Part shown: positions 16,135 to 25,724 of the stretch, in pieces | Layout of the letters: each line of letters opens with the position of its first letter | Position numbering within the stretch: position 1 is the first letter of the stretch | Origin: Sphingomonadaceae bacterium | Lineage (GTDB): Bacteria > Pseudomonadota > Alphaproteobacteria > Sphingomonadales > Sphingomonadaceae | Length of the DNA stretch: 64,000 nucleotides | Assembly (NCBI GenBank): GCA_024236195.1 | Contig: JACKKZ010000008.1 | Coordinates: 1 to 64,000 of the forward strand | Reading direction: 5' to 3' | The notes under the pieces: generated by a model | What the model saw: only the letters and a program-made list of their open reading frames with translations | Told to the model about the DNA's origin: nothing | The model's database searches: none | Program-made: the position numbers and the translations under genes

Positions 16135-17893
16135 TTACTTCCTCCAGCTTTTGACAGCAATCCGGCACAATTGATGACCCTGACCAGCGAATAGGTCTGG
16201 GGAAATTCCCCAATTCGCCGGTTTCGAAATCGAGGTCTTCGCTCAACAGGCCGGATCCGTCGTGGCTGAGCATGGCCGGAACAGGGTTCGCGCTTTTCGC
16301 TCCGCCCTACCAGCACCAGCGCCTGATCAGCCAGAAGGTGCACACGTTGAAGGCGGTTTCAGGCAGCCCGAAATCATCCTCTGACGCGTAACGCAACATA
16401 TGCTCCCCGCGCCGCAATTCCTTCTCCACGGCTGCAAAGGTGGACGGAAGCGTGGATCATCCGGCGAGCGCAGTTCGACCATTTGTAGCAAGCTGGCATC
16501 GAGATAGTCACTTTCAAAGCTGGCGCCGTAATGGCCGCCATGCTCACCAGTTTCGACCCATGCTTCCTGCTGGATCAACTGATGGATGCTATCCGCCCGT
16601 TCCGCCAGAAGGCTGCCCTGTCAGGCTTGCCAATATGCGCCGCAACATTGGCGAGACGGTCACAGCAGCCCAGCTCATCACCGCTGAATAGGTGTGCACT
16701 TCCTGTCGGGTACGGAATTCCCACAATCCTGCATCGGGCTGGTTGTGCATTTTCGAGCAGTTTCGCCCACTTGCTCCAGTTTTCAAAGTCCCGCTCATCC
16801 GCCATCCGCAGCAGCCGGTGGTCAAGGAAGCCCTGCGCTGTGGGGAGCACGATCTGGCCATAGGCATCATGCTGGACACGGAGATAGGCCGCATTACCGC
16901 GCCGCACCGGCCCCATACTCCGATAACCGGCCAGATAGGCCGCCGTTGTCTCGTCCAGCTCGCTTTCACCCATGACCGAGTAAAGCGGCTGCACTTGCCC
17001 CTTGGCCGAGTCCACGATATTGCGCAGATAACCGAGATATTTCTCCAGCACGTCCAGCGCTCCCAGCCGGTTGAGCGCCTGCACCGTGTAATAGGAATCG
17101 CGGATCCAGCAGTAACGATAGTCCCAATTCCGTTCTGAATTGGCGGCTTCAGGATGGACGTCGTCAGCGCGGCGACAATCGCGCCGGTCTCTTCATGCTG
17201 GCATAATTTGAGCGTGATGGCACAACGGATCACTTCATCCTGCCATTCAAAGGGCGTGGCCAGCCGCGCACCCAGAGTTGCCAATATTGGCGCGTACTCT
17301 GCTCCATGCGGCGGATTTCTTCACGGAGGTTGCCGGTAAAGGGCTCGTCCGGCCCAAGGAAGAAATGCGTGTCATGCTCAATCCGGAAAGTACGCCCTTC
17401 ACGGATGTAGCCCACCGGCGCATCGGTGGAGAGGCGCAAAGCCTGACGCCCGACGAGGTAACGGATGTGGTTCGTGCCATTGGTCGTCTCTGCCAGCCCG
17501 GCACCGTAATCCTTCATCGGGCGCAGCGACCTTGACCCGCGGATTGCCGGAAATTGGCCGCACAATCCGTGCAAAAGCGACCGGCGGTACATCCTGCCGG
17601 ATTGTTCGAAACGCGGGCAGAAATCGAGCACTTCCACCGCACTTCCGTCGCTGGCTTCAACGTAGTCAGCAGGATCGGCGTGTTGCGGATATATTCCTGT
17701 TTGGCGCTGACCTGCCCCTCCAGCTCGAACCGCCAGACCCGGCATCACGTTGGTCACCGTTGAGCAAGGCGCAAAACACAGGATCGCCATCCACACGCGG
17801 TACGCAGCCCCAGACGATTGACCCCTGCTGGTCGACCAGACCGCTCACCTGACAATTACCGACGGGCCAAAGTTCGAGGGATGGTTGCTGCAT
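16135..17893 (-). pseudogene. GH15 glucoamylase-like hydrolase, frameshifted
   Basis: Glycoside hydrolase family 15 (glucoamylase/trehalase type). Recognisable pieces are LELWPVGNCQVSGLVDQQGS and IVWGCVPRVDGDPVFCALL at the start, YWQLWVRG, the internal YCWIRDS-like region scrambled near 17110, LGALDVLEKYLGYLRNIVDS, GYRSMGPVRRGNAAYLRVQHDAYGQIV, HGGHYGASF and a terminal FPQTYSLVRVINCAGLLSK. They occupy several frames. The ATG (17891-17893) overlaps the otsB stop by one base (TGATG), and TAA (16135-16137) is one base before otsA. Such GH15 genes sit between otsB and otsA in related genomes, and may act as trehalases or glucoamylases; which is not decidable here. Confidence 0.8.
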
Positions 17894-18645
17894 CAAAGGT
17901 CAAGCTCCAGCCAGGAATGAACATGCGAAATATCGGGCAGGTGGAATTGGGCAGTGTCGCTCACCCGCTCCCCTACCGCGATACCGAAACCGCCAAATTC
18001 GCGGGCTGCACGGAACCCGTCTTCATCCGTCACATCATCGCCAATGAAGATCGGGTGCGCGCCATAAAACGGTTCCCCCGACATGAAGGCGGCCACAGCA
18101 CCTGCCTTGCCATCGCCGCGCGGGACCAGTTCGACGACACATTTGCCTGCTTTGATGGCGAGCTCATATTGTTCTGCCAGCAAGCTGGAAAAGCGCGAAA
18201 CTGCGCGCTCCATCTGCGGCCGGTCCCGGTAATGCAGCGCCGCCCCATGGGATTTGTGTTCCAATAACAGGCCATGGCGCTCTGCAAATTCCGCGAGGTC
18301 GCGCAAAACAAATTGGGCAAGTGGTTCCGGCTCTTCACCAATCACCGATCCATCGGCGGCGACACGCATATCACCATGCGAGCCAGCCCGGGCCATTCCC
18401 GACAAGTCGAGGTGCCCACAAAGGTCATCCAGTGACCGACCGCTGACGATAGCCAGGCGCCCGTCCAGCCGCGCTGAAAGTAACTGCAAGGAACGACACA
18501 GGCCCGCCGGCACTTTGATTGCATCAGGCCGGGGCGCTATCTCAACCAGCGTTCCATCGAAATCGAGGAACAGCGCGATCGCCATTTCCTCACAGAGCGA
18601 TTGCAGGCTGGGAGGTGGCGCAGAGACTGGCTGATGCGTCATCAA
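17893..18645 (-). CDS. otsB: trehalose-6-phosphate phosphatase
   Basis: HAD-superfamily enzyme that dephosphorylates trehalose-6-phosphate. Motif I FLDFDGTLVEIAP places nucleophile Asp28 and general acid Asp30; motif II is IVSGRSLDDL; AGSHGDMRV, the cap-region CVVELVPRGDGKAGAV, and motif IV FIGDDVTDEDGF are intact. Length, 250 residues, is usual. It is the first gene of the trehalose unit, and its stop overlaps the GH15 start. Unlike its two partners it is undamaged, which marks the edge of the error-prone patch. Confidence 0.95.
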   Translation of the reverse strand: MMTHQPVSAPPPSLQSLCEEMAIALFLDFDGTLVEIAPRPDAIKVPAGLCRSLQLLSARLDGRLAIVSGRSLDDLCGHLDLSGMARAGSHGDMRVAADGSVIGEEPEPLAQFVLRDLAEFAERHGLLLEHKSHGAALHYRDRPQMERAVSRFSSLLAEQYELAIKAGKCVVELVPRGDGKAGAVAAFMSGEPFYGAHPIFIGDDVTDEDGFRAAREFGGFGIAVGERVSDTAQFHLPDISHVHSWLELDL

Positions 18646-18726
18646 GCCGCAGCATAGCCATGATGCGTCCGAGGTAAATGCCGAATTTGCCGCAGTGCAG
18701 CAAATCGCTTTGCACTGCGCTGCGGG

Positions 18727-19632
18727 TCAGCCCTTGCCCTTGGTCTTGGTTTTGCCGTCCTGCGCATTGGCGGCAATGAAGTCGATTATCTGCCCGGCAA
18801 TATCCTTGCCCGTGGCATTTTCGATCCCTTCCAGCCCGGGGGAGCTGTTTACTTCCATGATGACCGGTCCGTGGTTGCTGCGCAGCATGTCCACCCCGCA
18901 CACATTCAGCCCCATACGCTTGGCCGCACTGACAGCGGTGGCCCGTTCTGCAGGGGTAATCTTGGCCAGCTTGGCACTGCCGCCGCGATGGAGGTTGCTC
19001 CGGAAGTCATCCGCTGCACCAGTTCGCTGCATCGCCGCCACAACCTTGCCGCCGATCACCAGCGCGCGAATATCGGTGCCGCCGGCTTCCTTGATGAATT
19101 CCTGCACCAGGATGTTGACATTGGCACCGCGGAAAGCCTCGATCACCGACTTCGCGCTGCTCATGGTTTCGGCCAGCACCACCCCGATGCCCTGCGTCCC
19201 TTCCAGCAGCTTGATCACCACCGGCGGTCCTTTTACCGCCTTGATGATCTCCTCCGCCTGCTTGGGATCATTGGCATAGGCAGTCAGCGGCAGCCCCAGC
19301 CCATGCTTGGCCAGGATCTGCATGCTCCGCAACTTGTCCCGACTGCGACCGATCGCCACGCTTTCGTTGAGCGGCCACACTCCGCCCATTTCGAACTGGC
19401 GAAGTACCGCGAGGCCGTAATTGGTGATGGACGCCCCGATACGTGGGATCACCGCATCATATTTGGGCAGCGTCTGGCTGTTATAGGTCAGCGTCGGCCG
19501 GTGGCTGGCGATATTAACCGTGCAGCGCAGCGTGTTGAGGATATCCAGCTCATGCCCGCGCTCTTCCGCCGCAGCTTTCAGCCGCTGGTGCGAATAGAGG
19601 TCGGGATTGCGGGCAAGCATCGCAATTTTCAT
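18727..19632 (-). CDS. rimK: RimK-family ATP-grasp ligase
   Basis: ATP-grasp alpha-L-glutamate ligase; in E. coli RimK adds glutamates to ribosomal protein S6. MKIAMLARNPDLYSHQRL is the typical start, followed by an N-terminal pre-ATP domain, GPPVVIKLLEGTQGIGVVLAE (ATP-grasp lysine and glycine loop), VQEFIKEAGGTDIRALVIG and the metal/ATP-binding VIMEVNSSPGLEGIE. Length, 301 residues, is normal. It lies 13 bases after the retropepsin-like partner gene, a pairing commonly seen. The C-terminal tail is lysine-rich (DGKTKTKGKG). Substrate in this organism is inferred only from family. Confidence 0.93.
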   Translation of the reverse strand: MKIAMLARNPDLYSHQRLKAAAEERGHELDILNTLRCTVNIASHRPTLTYNSQTLPKYDAVIPRIGASITNYGLAVLRQFEMGGVWPLNESVAIGRSRDKLRSMQILAKHGLGLPLTAYANDPKQAEEIIKAVKGPPVVIKLLEGTQGIGVVLAETMSSAKSVIEAFRGANVNILVQEFIKEAGGTDIRALVIGGKVVAAMQRTGAADDFRSNLHRGGSAKLAKITPAERATAVSAAKRMGLNVCGVDMLRSNHGPVIMEVNSSPGLEGIENATGKDIAGQIIDFIAANAQDGKTKTKGKG

Positions 19633-19645
19633 CGCGCAGGGACTT

Positions 19646-20089
19646 TCAGAAAGGTTTGGCGGACTGGAGCCAGGACCGGCCCGGATCGACGCAGAATCGC
19701 CGACGCAGGGCCATCCGGCCAATAAGCACCGGATACTTCATGTCGCTCCGATCTGCGAGGCTGAATTCGGTGCGGAAACGCATTTCACCGATGGCCAGAC
19801 TCGTCTTGACGATAAGTCGCTCCTCCGCCGTGCCGTTGGAGCTGGTGATGCTGCGATGCTCGACATGCGGTGCCTCGACCCGGCGAGGTGCGAAACCCGC
19901 GCCGAGGTCCAGCAAGAAGCGCACCCAATGCGCTCCATCGCGGTCGAACAATTCCGGTTCGAGCGCATGGAGCGAAGAGGTTTGCGCCCCGGTGTCGATC
20001 TTGGCGGCGAGGCCGGTGACACCAAGGTCAGGCAGGTCAACCGCCTCGCGCCAGCCGACAGTGGCCAGCGGAGGCTTGGCGCTTACCAT
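19646..20089 (-). CDS. RimB/retropepsin-like aspartic endopeptidase
   Basis: PF05618-type protein formerly called ATP-dependent zinc protease, now viewed as a retropepsin-like domain that accompanies RimK. The catalytic-type motif is KIDTGAQTSSLHA with Asp32; EHRSITSSNGTAEER and YPVLIGRMAL (flap and second-strand regions) follow. Length, 147 residues, is typical. It overlaps the end of the M2 peptidase gene by seven bases and is followed by rimK, so the three are probably co-transcribed. RimB proteins are proposed to trim or process the same substrates RimK modifies; for this organism that is inference. Confidence 0.85.
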   Translation of the reverse strand: MVSAKPPLATVGWREAVDLPDLGVTGLAAKIDTGAQTSSLHALEPELFDRDGAHWVRFLLDLGAGFAPRRVEAPHVEHRSITSSNGTAEERLIVKTSLAIGEMRFRTEFSLADRSDMKYPVLIGRMALRRRFCVDPGRSWLQSAKPF

Positions 20090-21924
20090 CCTTGCGGTTT
20101 GCCCTTGTTCTGCTCTTCCAGCCAGTCGATCAGCGGTGCGAAATACTCGATCAGAGCTTCGCCGCTCATCTTGCGGGTGCCGGTGAAGGCTTCCAGCGCA
20201 TCAGGCCAGGGGCGGCTCGCGCCCATTTCCAGCATCGCGTTGAGGTTCTTGCCGACTTCCTGATTGCCGTAGAAGCTGCAGCGATGCAGCGGGCCCTTCC
20301 ACCCGGCCTGCTCGCAAGCCGCCTTGAAGAACTGGAACTGCAGGATGCGGGCAAGGAAATAGCGCGCATAGGGCGTGTTACCGGGAATATGGTATTTCGC
20401 ACCCGGATCAAAGGCATCTGCAGGGCGTTCAACCGGCGGGGTAATCCCCTGATACTCGCGCTTCAGCCCCACCCATGCGTCATTATACTGGTCCGGGGTA
20501 ATCGACCCGTCAAACACGCCCCAGCGCCATTTATCGACCAGCAGGCCGAAGGGCAGGAAGGCAACCTTGTCCATCGCCTGCCGCAGCAGCAAGCCGGTAT
20601 CCTTGTCCGCGCCGGGAACATCCGCACGGTCTAGCATCCCGATCTGGACGAGATATTCCGGCGTGATCGACAGCGCGATCATGTCGCCAATCGCTTCATG
20701 GAAGCCGTCATTCGCACCGTTTAGATACAGGAAGGGCTGGTCCTTATAGGCGCGCTGGTAATAATTGTGGCCCAGCTCGTGATGGATCACGACAAAGTCG
20801 TCCGCATTGCGCTTGATGCACATCTTGATGCGGATATCGTCCTTGTTGTCGATATCCCACGCGCTGGCATGGCAAACCACTTCGCGGTCAGCGGGCTTCA
20901 CGAACATGGAGCGCTGCCAGAAAGTCTCCGGCAGAGGATCAAAACCAAGCGAAGAGAAGAAGTTCTCGCCCGCCTTGACCATGTCCTTCTCGTCCAGCCC
21001 CTTGGCGGCGATCAGATCGGTCAGGTCATAACCAATATCACCCGCTCCGGCAGGAGCGACCAGCGGGTAGATATTGCCCCATTCCTGCGCCCACATATTG
21101 CCGAGCAGGTCAGCGCGGATCGGGCCGGTCTTGGGCTGCACTGCATCGCCATATTTCTCGTTGAGCTTCCAGCGGACATAGGTGTGAAGCGCCAGGTAGA
21201 GCGGCTTCACTTCCTGCCACAGCCGCTCCATCTCGCCGGAAAATTCTTCCGGCGGCATGTCGTAGCCGCTGCGCCACATCGCGCCGACATCGGCAAAGCC
21301 CAGCTCGCGCGCGCCTTCATTGGCGATGGCGACCATGCGGGCATAATCATCCTTCATCGGCGCGCCGACATTGTCGTGCCAGCTGGTCCACATCTCTGCC
21401 AGCTCTTCAGGCGTCCGTTCCAGATTGCCCATTTCCGCTTCAATGTCCGAGCCATTGATGGCTTCACCCTTCAGCGTCCCCTTGCCCTTGCCATATTGCG
21501 AGTTCAGGCGGGTGGCGATTTCACTCAGCTCAGCTGCGGAGCCTTCCGTGGTCGGGGCAGGCAGGACAATGCCATTGCGCAGGATGTTGAGCTTGCGATG
21601 CGTGTTGTAATCGAGCCCCTTAACCTGCGCATATTTGGCCGCTTCGAGCGCATAATTGACGCTCTTTTCCGTGCCGATCGTGCCGTAACGCGCCGCCAGC
21701 GCATCGGAATCATCGGTGATATAGGTGCTGTTGATCCAGAACACCCGACTGGCCTCGACCTGGAAGTCGAACAGATCCTGCTCGACAGCTTCAACCCACT
21801 CCTTCGCCCCTTCCGGGGTCATGGCAGGCGCCGTCTCGGCGGCCCCTTCCTTGTGGTTGTCAGCCAGCGCCGGAGAGGCAAGGCACAGGGCAATGGCGGA
21901 GAGCGCAACGGGGGCGAATTTCAT
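20083..21924 (-). CDS. M2 family peptidase (ACE-like dipeptidyl carboxypeptidase)
   Basis: Zinc metallopeptidase of the angiotensin-converting-enzyme family, exported to the periplasm by an N-terminal signal peptide (MKFAPVALSAIALCLASPALA, cleaved after residue 21). The gluzincin motif HELGH is at residues 382-386, with the third ligand Glu in NDGFHEAIGDMIALS about 25 residues on. FWQRSMFVKPADREVVCHASAWD and KYHIPGNTPYARYFLARILQFQF fit the family's substrate and chloride-region conservation. Length, 613 residues, is usual for bacterial M2 enzymes. Probably removes dipeptides from peptide C-termini. It heads an M2-RimB-RimK unit. Confidence 0.95.
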   Translation of the reverse strand: MKFAPVALSAIALCLASPALADNHKEGAAETAPAMTPEGAKEWVEAVEQDLFDFQVEASRVFWINSTYITDDSDALAARYGTIGTEKSVNYALEAAKYAQVKGLDYNTHRKLNILRNGIVLPAPTTEGSAAELSEIATRLNSQYGKGKGTLKGEAINGSDIEAEMGNLERTPEELAEMWTSWHDNVGAPMKDDYARMVAIANEGARELGFADVGAMWRSGYDMPPEEFSGEMERLWQEVKPLYLALHTYVRWKLNEKYGDAVQPKTGPIRADLLGNMWAQEWGNIYPLVAPAGAGDIGYDLTDLIAAKGLDEKDMVKAGENFFSSLGFDPLPETFWQRSMFVKPADREVVCHASAWDIDNKDDIRIKMCIKRNADDFVVIHHELGHNYYQRAYKDQPFLYLNGANDGFHEAIGDMIALSITPEYLVQIGMLDRADVPGADKDTGLLLRQAMDKVAFLPFGLLVDKWRWGVFDGSITPDQYNDAWVGLKREYQGITPPVERPADAFDPGAKYHIPGNTPYARYFLARILQFQFFKAACEQAGWKGPLHRCSFYGNQEVGKNLNAMLEMGASRPWPDALEAFTGTRKMSGEALIEYFAPLIDWLEEQNKGKPQGW

Positions 21925-22095
21925 GGAAGGATGTCCTCAGCGACTGATTGTTTCGATTGCGACCAGTCTGGACCGGCACGGCGGTGGAATCAAGCAGGCT
22001 TCATGGCTGCCCGCTATCGGATGCTCGACATCTTGTTTCTGCTCATGCAAGATACGGTCAACCAACTGAGACCGCCGCTATTTTCGGGGAAATTC

Positions 22096-23427
22096 ATGTC
22101 ACCGCTTTCAATCCGCCATATTGTCTGCAGTTTGAGCGCGGTTTCGCTCCTCGCCAGTGCCAATGTGGCATCAGCCGCGAACCAGTCCCAACCATGGCGG
22201 TTCCAGACTATTGGCGGCGATTGCACTTTGATGGCGAAATTTGACGATGGGACCGGGATCGCCGTTACCGCGAAAACTGACAAGAATACCGATATGGTCA
22301 CTCTGCGGGCCTTCAATTCTGCCTGGCCAAAAATCGCGGGACAGCAAGATGGCGCGATTTACCTCTCCTCTGGCGAGGAAATGAAAGCTGCGGTCAGCGT
22401 TGGCGTCGCATCCGGAAACCAGATGCTCTATGGTCTGGGTTACTTGCGAAACAGCAATCTGCTGGAGAAACTTGCCGGTAACACGTCGATAGACATTTTT
22501 ACCGCTGGCGCCCGACGCGGATCATATCCAATGGGCGGTTTCGCCGCACAGCTTCCGCTGTTGACGCGCTGCGCGGGTTGGCCGGACGTCACTGCCAATG
22601 TTCCATCACAAACTGTATCACGTGCCGCACCACCGCCTGCACCCGTGCGACCTGCTCCATTCCCTCGCCCCGCCATTGCCCAACCTGTCGGTGAATGGAC
22701 ACTTGCCCGCGGAAGGGATGGCAAATGTGAAATTTCCGCTAGCTATGATGACGGTACCAGCTTTGTGCTTTTCGCCGGACCAACCGGGAACAGCGGCAAT
22801 AATCTGCTGACTTTCTATCTGGACAATGCGCGTTGGAACACACCGAGTGCCGAGCGCGAGTTCAACGGCAATATCCTGTTTTCAAGCGGCGTACGAAGGG
22901 ACGCACTGGCCGCGCTGAAAAAGACCGATATCTGGTCTGATGGGTCGGCTCACCGCACTTACAAGCTGGGATATATCGCGGAGAGCACAGATATCGCCAT
23001 TCTGTTTTCATCCCAATCGTGGCTGGAATTTTTCGATGGAGGCACATCGCTTGGCAAATACTCACTCGCGGGTTCGTCAGCAGGCATGGCGAAATTGCGG
23101 AGTTGCGCCGGATTTGGCACACAAAGCACGGCAAAATATGAGCAGACCAAGCAGCAGGGGGCGGTCGCAAAGCAAAAGCTTATCGAAATTTTCGACCAGA
23201 TGATCCTGGCTGATGCTCGTACATGGATGTTCAACCGCTATGATCCGGGCAGTGTCTCCAATTTCGAGATAACCCAAAAGGATGCTCGCGGGGATGCTGC
23301 CACTATCAGGGTCTATTATACCTATAATCGAGGCCGCCGGGGCTATGTCGATGTCTCCATGCTCAACGGCAATCCCAGCTGCATGCGCTTCCATGACAAC
23401 CCGATTGTCTGCAAGCCGGTCTATTGA
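22096..23427 (+). CDS. secreted protein with a duplicated domain, function unknown
   Basis: A 443-residue exported protein. Residues 1-28 are a signal peptide ending ANVASAA. Two similar domains follow, about 34-170 and 201-340: each opens with Trp and a Cys (GGDCTLMAKFDDGTG; GKCEISASYDDGTS), continues with an N/D-rich strand and a Trp (NSAWP; NARWN), a GxIxxSSG loop (GAIYLSSG; GNILFSSG), and closes with a Leu-Arg-Cys-Ala-Gly type end (LTRCAGW; LRSCAGF). A proline-rich linker lies between, and a distinct 100-residue C-terminal part has its own Cys pair. ATG 22096 begins the signal peptide; the frame stays open far upstream only because it runs antisense to the M2 gene. No family recognised. 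Confidence 0.8.
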   Translation: MSPLSIRHIVCSLSAVSLLASANVASAANQSQPWRFQTIGGDCTLMAKFDDGTGIAVTAKTDKNTDMVTLRAFNSAWPKIAGQQDGAIYLSSGEEMKAAVSVGVASGNQMLYGLGYLRNSNLLEKLAGNTSIDIFTAGARRGSYPMGGFAAQLPLLTRCAGWPDVTANVPSQTVSRAAPPPAPVRPAPFPRPAIAQPVGEWTLARGRDGKCEISASYDDGTSFVLFAGPTGNSGNNLLTFYLDNARWNTPSAEREFNGNILFSSGVRRDALAALKKTDIWSDGSAHRTYKLGYIAESTDIAILFSSQSWLEFFDGGTSLGKYSLAGSSAGMAKLRSCAGFGTQSTAKYEQTKQQGAVAKQKLIEIFDQMILADARTWMFNRYDPGSVSNFEITQKDARGDAATIRVYYTYNRGRRGYVDVSMLNGNPSCMRFHDNPIVCKPVY

Positions 23428-23436
23428 GAACGGGCG

Positions 23437-23955
23437 TCATGCCCGTTTGCGGGAAAGCCAGTCCGCAATGATGCAGATCACGATCCCGACAAAGCTGATG
23501 ACCCAGGCGACCTGCTTCACGGGTTGCAAGGTGGAATGGATCGCCGCGTAGCTGTTGCTCCCCTTACCTGCCAGCAATTCCTTTAGCTGCAGGATTGTCT
23601 CGCCAAGGTCGCTCAGCAGGAAGAACACCGCAGCCCAGACGATGACATTGCCCAGAACGCGCACAACGCCCTGCCCGTTGCGGCGGAACCAGAGCCCGCC
23701 CAGCCATGCGCCAAAGCTGTAGATCACGATAAACACCAGGTCGGTCAGCATCGCCGTGCGCGCCTGCCCAAGCAGCCCGGCTGCCTCCCAATCTGCCTGT
23801 ATCCGGTTCACCTCTGCCGCAGTGCTCGCTGCCTGGTGATCGAGTATGCCGCCGGGCACAGCGTCAATCACAAGCGGGACATGGAAACTGTGGGTGATGC
23901 CAAAAGCGATCAGCCCGCCAATCCACCAGCCGAGGAATGCACGATAGCTTTTCAT
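23437..23955 (-). CDS. four-helix membrane protein, unknown
   Basis: A 172-residue protein with hydrophobic segments near residues 8-24, 66-88, 99-118 and 143-165, so four transmembrane helices with a polar periplasmic loop between the first two. No catalytic motif is visible. It overlaps the preceding hydrolase gene by four bases (ATGA) and is probably the last gene of a GFA-hydrolase-membrane protein unit. Convergent, ten bases from the secreted protein gene. I do not recognise the family. Confidence 0.7.
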   Translation of the reverse strand: MKSYRAFLGWWIGGLIAFGITHSFHVPLVIDAVPGGILDHQAASTAAEVNRIQADWEAAGLLGQARTAMLTDLVFIVIYSFGAWLGGLWFRRNGQGVVRVLGNVIVWAAVFFLLSDLGETILQLKELLAGKGSNSYAAIHSTLQPVKQVAWVISFVGIVICIIADWLSRKRA

Positions 23956-24704
23956 TGCAGGAAACTCACCAAATGTTCGCCCAATGCGCTTTCCGTTACG
24001 GAGCTCATATGCGTCCCGGGGACTTCCGCGAGACGTGCATCGGGCAAGGCTTCGACAAGGGCATGGGGCGAGCCATTGTCACGATCTTCGCTGCCACACA
24101 GCACCAGCGTGGGCATGGTGATCCCGGCCAGTTGTCCCGGCGTCGTGTCGCCGACTGACTGGAGCAGCAGGCGCGCCGCCACCCGGTCTACCTTTTGCGT
24201 TTTCATGAAGCTCTTCGCGAAAAAGGCCGGATCGCCCATGCGGATTTCATCATAGCGATCAATCGCGTCAATGAAGAAATGCGCGCGCCGTGCCCAACCC
24301 GCGAGCCCTTCCAGTCCCATCCCGGACAGCACCAACCTGCGCGGAGAAAGGCCAGCGATTACGACCCTTGCCGCAGTGCGCGCTCCGAGCGAGAAACCGA
24401 CCAGGTCGAATTCATCCAAGCCAAGCGTAGTGACCAGCGCTTGCACATCACGGACCAGTACATCTTCCGGATAGGCTTCTGGCTCATGCGGCTTGGCGCT
24501 CTGCCCATGGGCGCGCAAATCAGGCATAAACGCTTCGAATCCTGCTTCCACCAGCTTTGCAGCATGGCCGAACCGGACCCAATTGGTGTGTGCATCGGAA
24601 AACAGCCCGTGGAGGAGCAGAACCGGTCGCCCCGCACCCATGCGATGCACGGCCAGTTCGACACCATCAAACGATGCCAGCATTTCTGTGCGCATGCCGT
24701 TCAT
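23952..24704 (-). CDS. alpha/beta hydrolase
   Basis: A 250-residue alpha/beta-hydrolase fold protein with the oxyanion region LLLHGLFSDAHTNW, nucleophile Ser in the elbow GFSLGA (about residue 106), acid in LVLCGSEDRDNG and catalytic His in VPGTHMSS near the end. DLRAHGQSAKP after the first strand is typical of esterases and meta-cleavage-type hydrolases. No lid clues fix the substrate. The start overlaps the previous GFA stop by four bases and the end overlaps the next gene by four, so translation is chained. Confidence 0.85.
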   Translation of the reverse strand: MNGMRTEMLASFDGVELAVHRMGAGRPVLLLHGLFSDAHTNWVRFGHAAKLVEAGFEAFMPDLRAHGQSAKPHEPEAYPEDVLVRDVQALVTTLGLDEFDLVGFSLGARTAARVVIAGLSPRRLVLSGMGLEGLAGWARRAHFFIDAIDRYDEIRMGDPAFFAKSFMKTQKVDRVAARLLLQSVGDTTPGQLAGITMPTLVLCGSEDRDNGSPHALVEALPDARLAEVPGTHMSSVTESALGEHLVSFLQ

Positions 24705-25150
24705 TCAGGCACCTTCAGCCCGGCTGCCTGCCAGCGGCTGACGATGCTCTGCGTTTCGTCGCTGCGCTGGCGTGGCAGGGCGCTGGTGTCGAGCCAAGCC
24801 TCATGCAGGCTTTCCGCGCCCGCATGCAGCTTGGGCTTGAAGCCCGACGGATCGTCAAAACTGCCGAAGGTCAGATCCATATGGTCATGCCCATTGAACA
24901 TGAACCCCAGCGGTGATCCGCAATGCGAACAGAAGGGCCGTTTCGCGATCGGGGAGCTGGCATACCAATCCGGCTCGCTGTCCCATTCCACCGCCTTTGC
25001 CGGCAGGAAGACAAACGTCGCCGCAAAGCCCCCGGTTGCCTTTTGGCACATGCGGCAATGGCAGTGATAAGCCTCCGCCTCGCTGACATCAGCGTGATAA
25101 CGCACCCTTCCGCACTGGCATCCGCCGGGCTTTGTATCCGTCCCAATCAT
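24701..25150 (-). CDS. GFA-family zinc protein
   Basis: Glutathione-dependent formaldehyde-activating enzyme (GFA, Mss4-like) family. Zinc-binding cysteines appear as GGCQCGRVRY, YHCHCRMCQKATGG and PFCSHCGSPLGF. Length, 149 residues, is normal. ATG 25150 is chosen because it lies just before the first zinc motif; the frame open to 25414 is antisense to nothing and unneeded. Most members have no proven substrate. First gene of a three-gene chained unit with the hydrolase and membrane protein. A second GFA gene lies at 28.9 kb. Confidence 0.88.
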   Translation of the reverse strand: MIGTDTKPGGCQCGRVRYHADVSEAEAYHCHCRMCQKATGGFAATFVFLPAKAVEWDSEPDWYASSPIAKRPFCSHCGSPLGFMFNGHDHMDLTFGSFDDPSGFKPKLHAGAESLHEAWLDTSALPRQRSDETQSIVSRWQAAGLKVPE

Positions 25151-25193
25151 CCGCGCCTGCTCTCCTTGGCAAGAGCCGCAATCATGCGAGAAT

Positions 25194-25724
25194 TCAGCGG
25201 AAGATGCAATTTGTCCCGGCCCACAGGTCTGTAACCGGCGCATCCGCATCATCGCTGGCAAAGAGACCGGAAACAATGGCTTCGCGCTCCCCCATGGTGA
25301 ATTCCTCACCAATCGTGCTGTCAGCAAAAGGGGTCGCTGCATCGCCCAGTTCGGCGCGGGTTTCTGACGGCAGATAGGGCGCACCCTTGGCGAACCAGCC
25401 GACGAGGGTGCCATCCTGGAAATTGAGGGTCAGCCCTTCGTAGTTGGAAAACTCCATCGGCCCCGCGCCGCATTCCGGATTGGCATCGCGCGATTGGGGT
25501 TCGCCCAGCAAGGGGACCAAAGTCGCCTCTGCTTCCGCGCGCGGGGTGCCAAAGGCGACCAGCACATCCTCTGCCCCGCCCGTCAACGTGATCCCGTTGG
25601 CGCCAAGCTGCGCGCTCGCCTGCGCTACGGGTGTGGAACCATCCCCGCTTGCTTCCCCTGCCGGGTCTCCCGCGTCACTACAGGCAGCAAGGGCAAGGGC
25701 GGATGCCAGGATGAGCAAGCGCAT
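25194..25724 (-). CDS. lipoprotein, unknown function
   Basis: A 176-residue putative lipoprotein. The signal MRLLILASALALAACSDAG has lipobox LAAC with the lipidated Cys at residue 15; Asp at +3 rather than +2 gives no clear Lol-avoidance signal. The mature part is acidic, with a single Cys pair (ECGAGP; TNCIFR) that may form a disulfide. No family recognised. ATG 25724 starts the signal; an in-frame start at 25787 would spoil it. Divergent from marR across a 130-base AT-rich gap that holds palindromes. Confidence 0.75.
   Translation of the reverse strand: MRLLILASALALAACSDAGDPAGEASGDGSTPVAQASAQLGANGITLTGGAEDVLVAFGTPRAEAEATLVPLLGEPQSRDANPECGAGPMEFSNYEGLTLNFQDGTLVGWFAKGAPYLPSETRAELGDAATPFADSTIGEEFTMGEREAIVSGLFASDDADAPVTDLWAGTNCIFR

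Noticed and set aside
20767..22095. 886-codon forward open frame that runs antisense to the M2 peptidase into the secreted protein
   Set aside because: Only the part from ATG 22096 has a signal peptide and plausible protein sequence; the upstream part is the opposite strand of a confidently identified gene in high-GC DNA.
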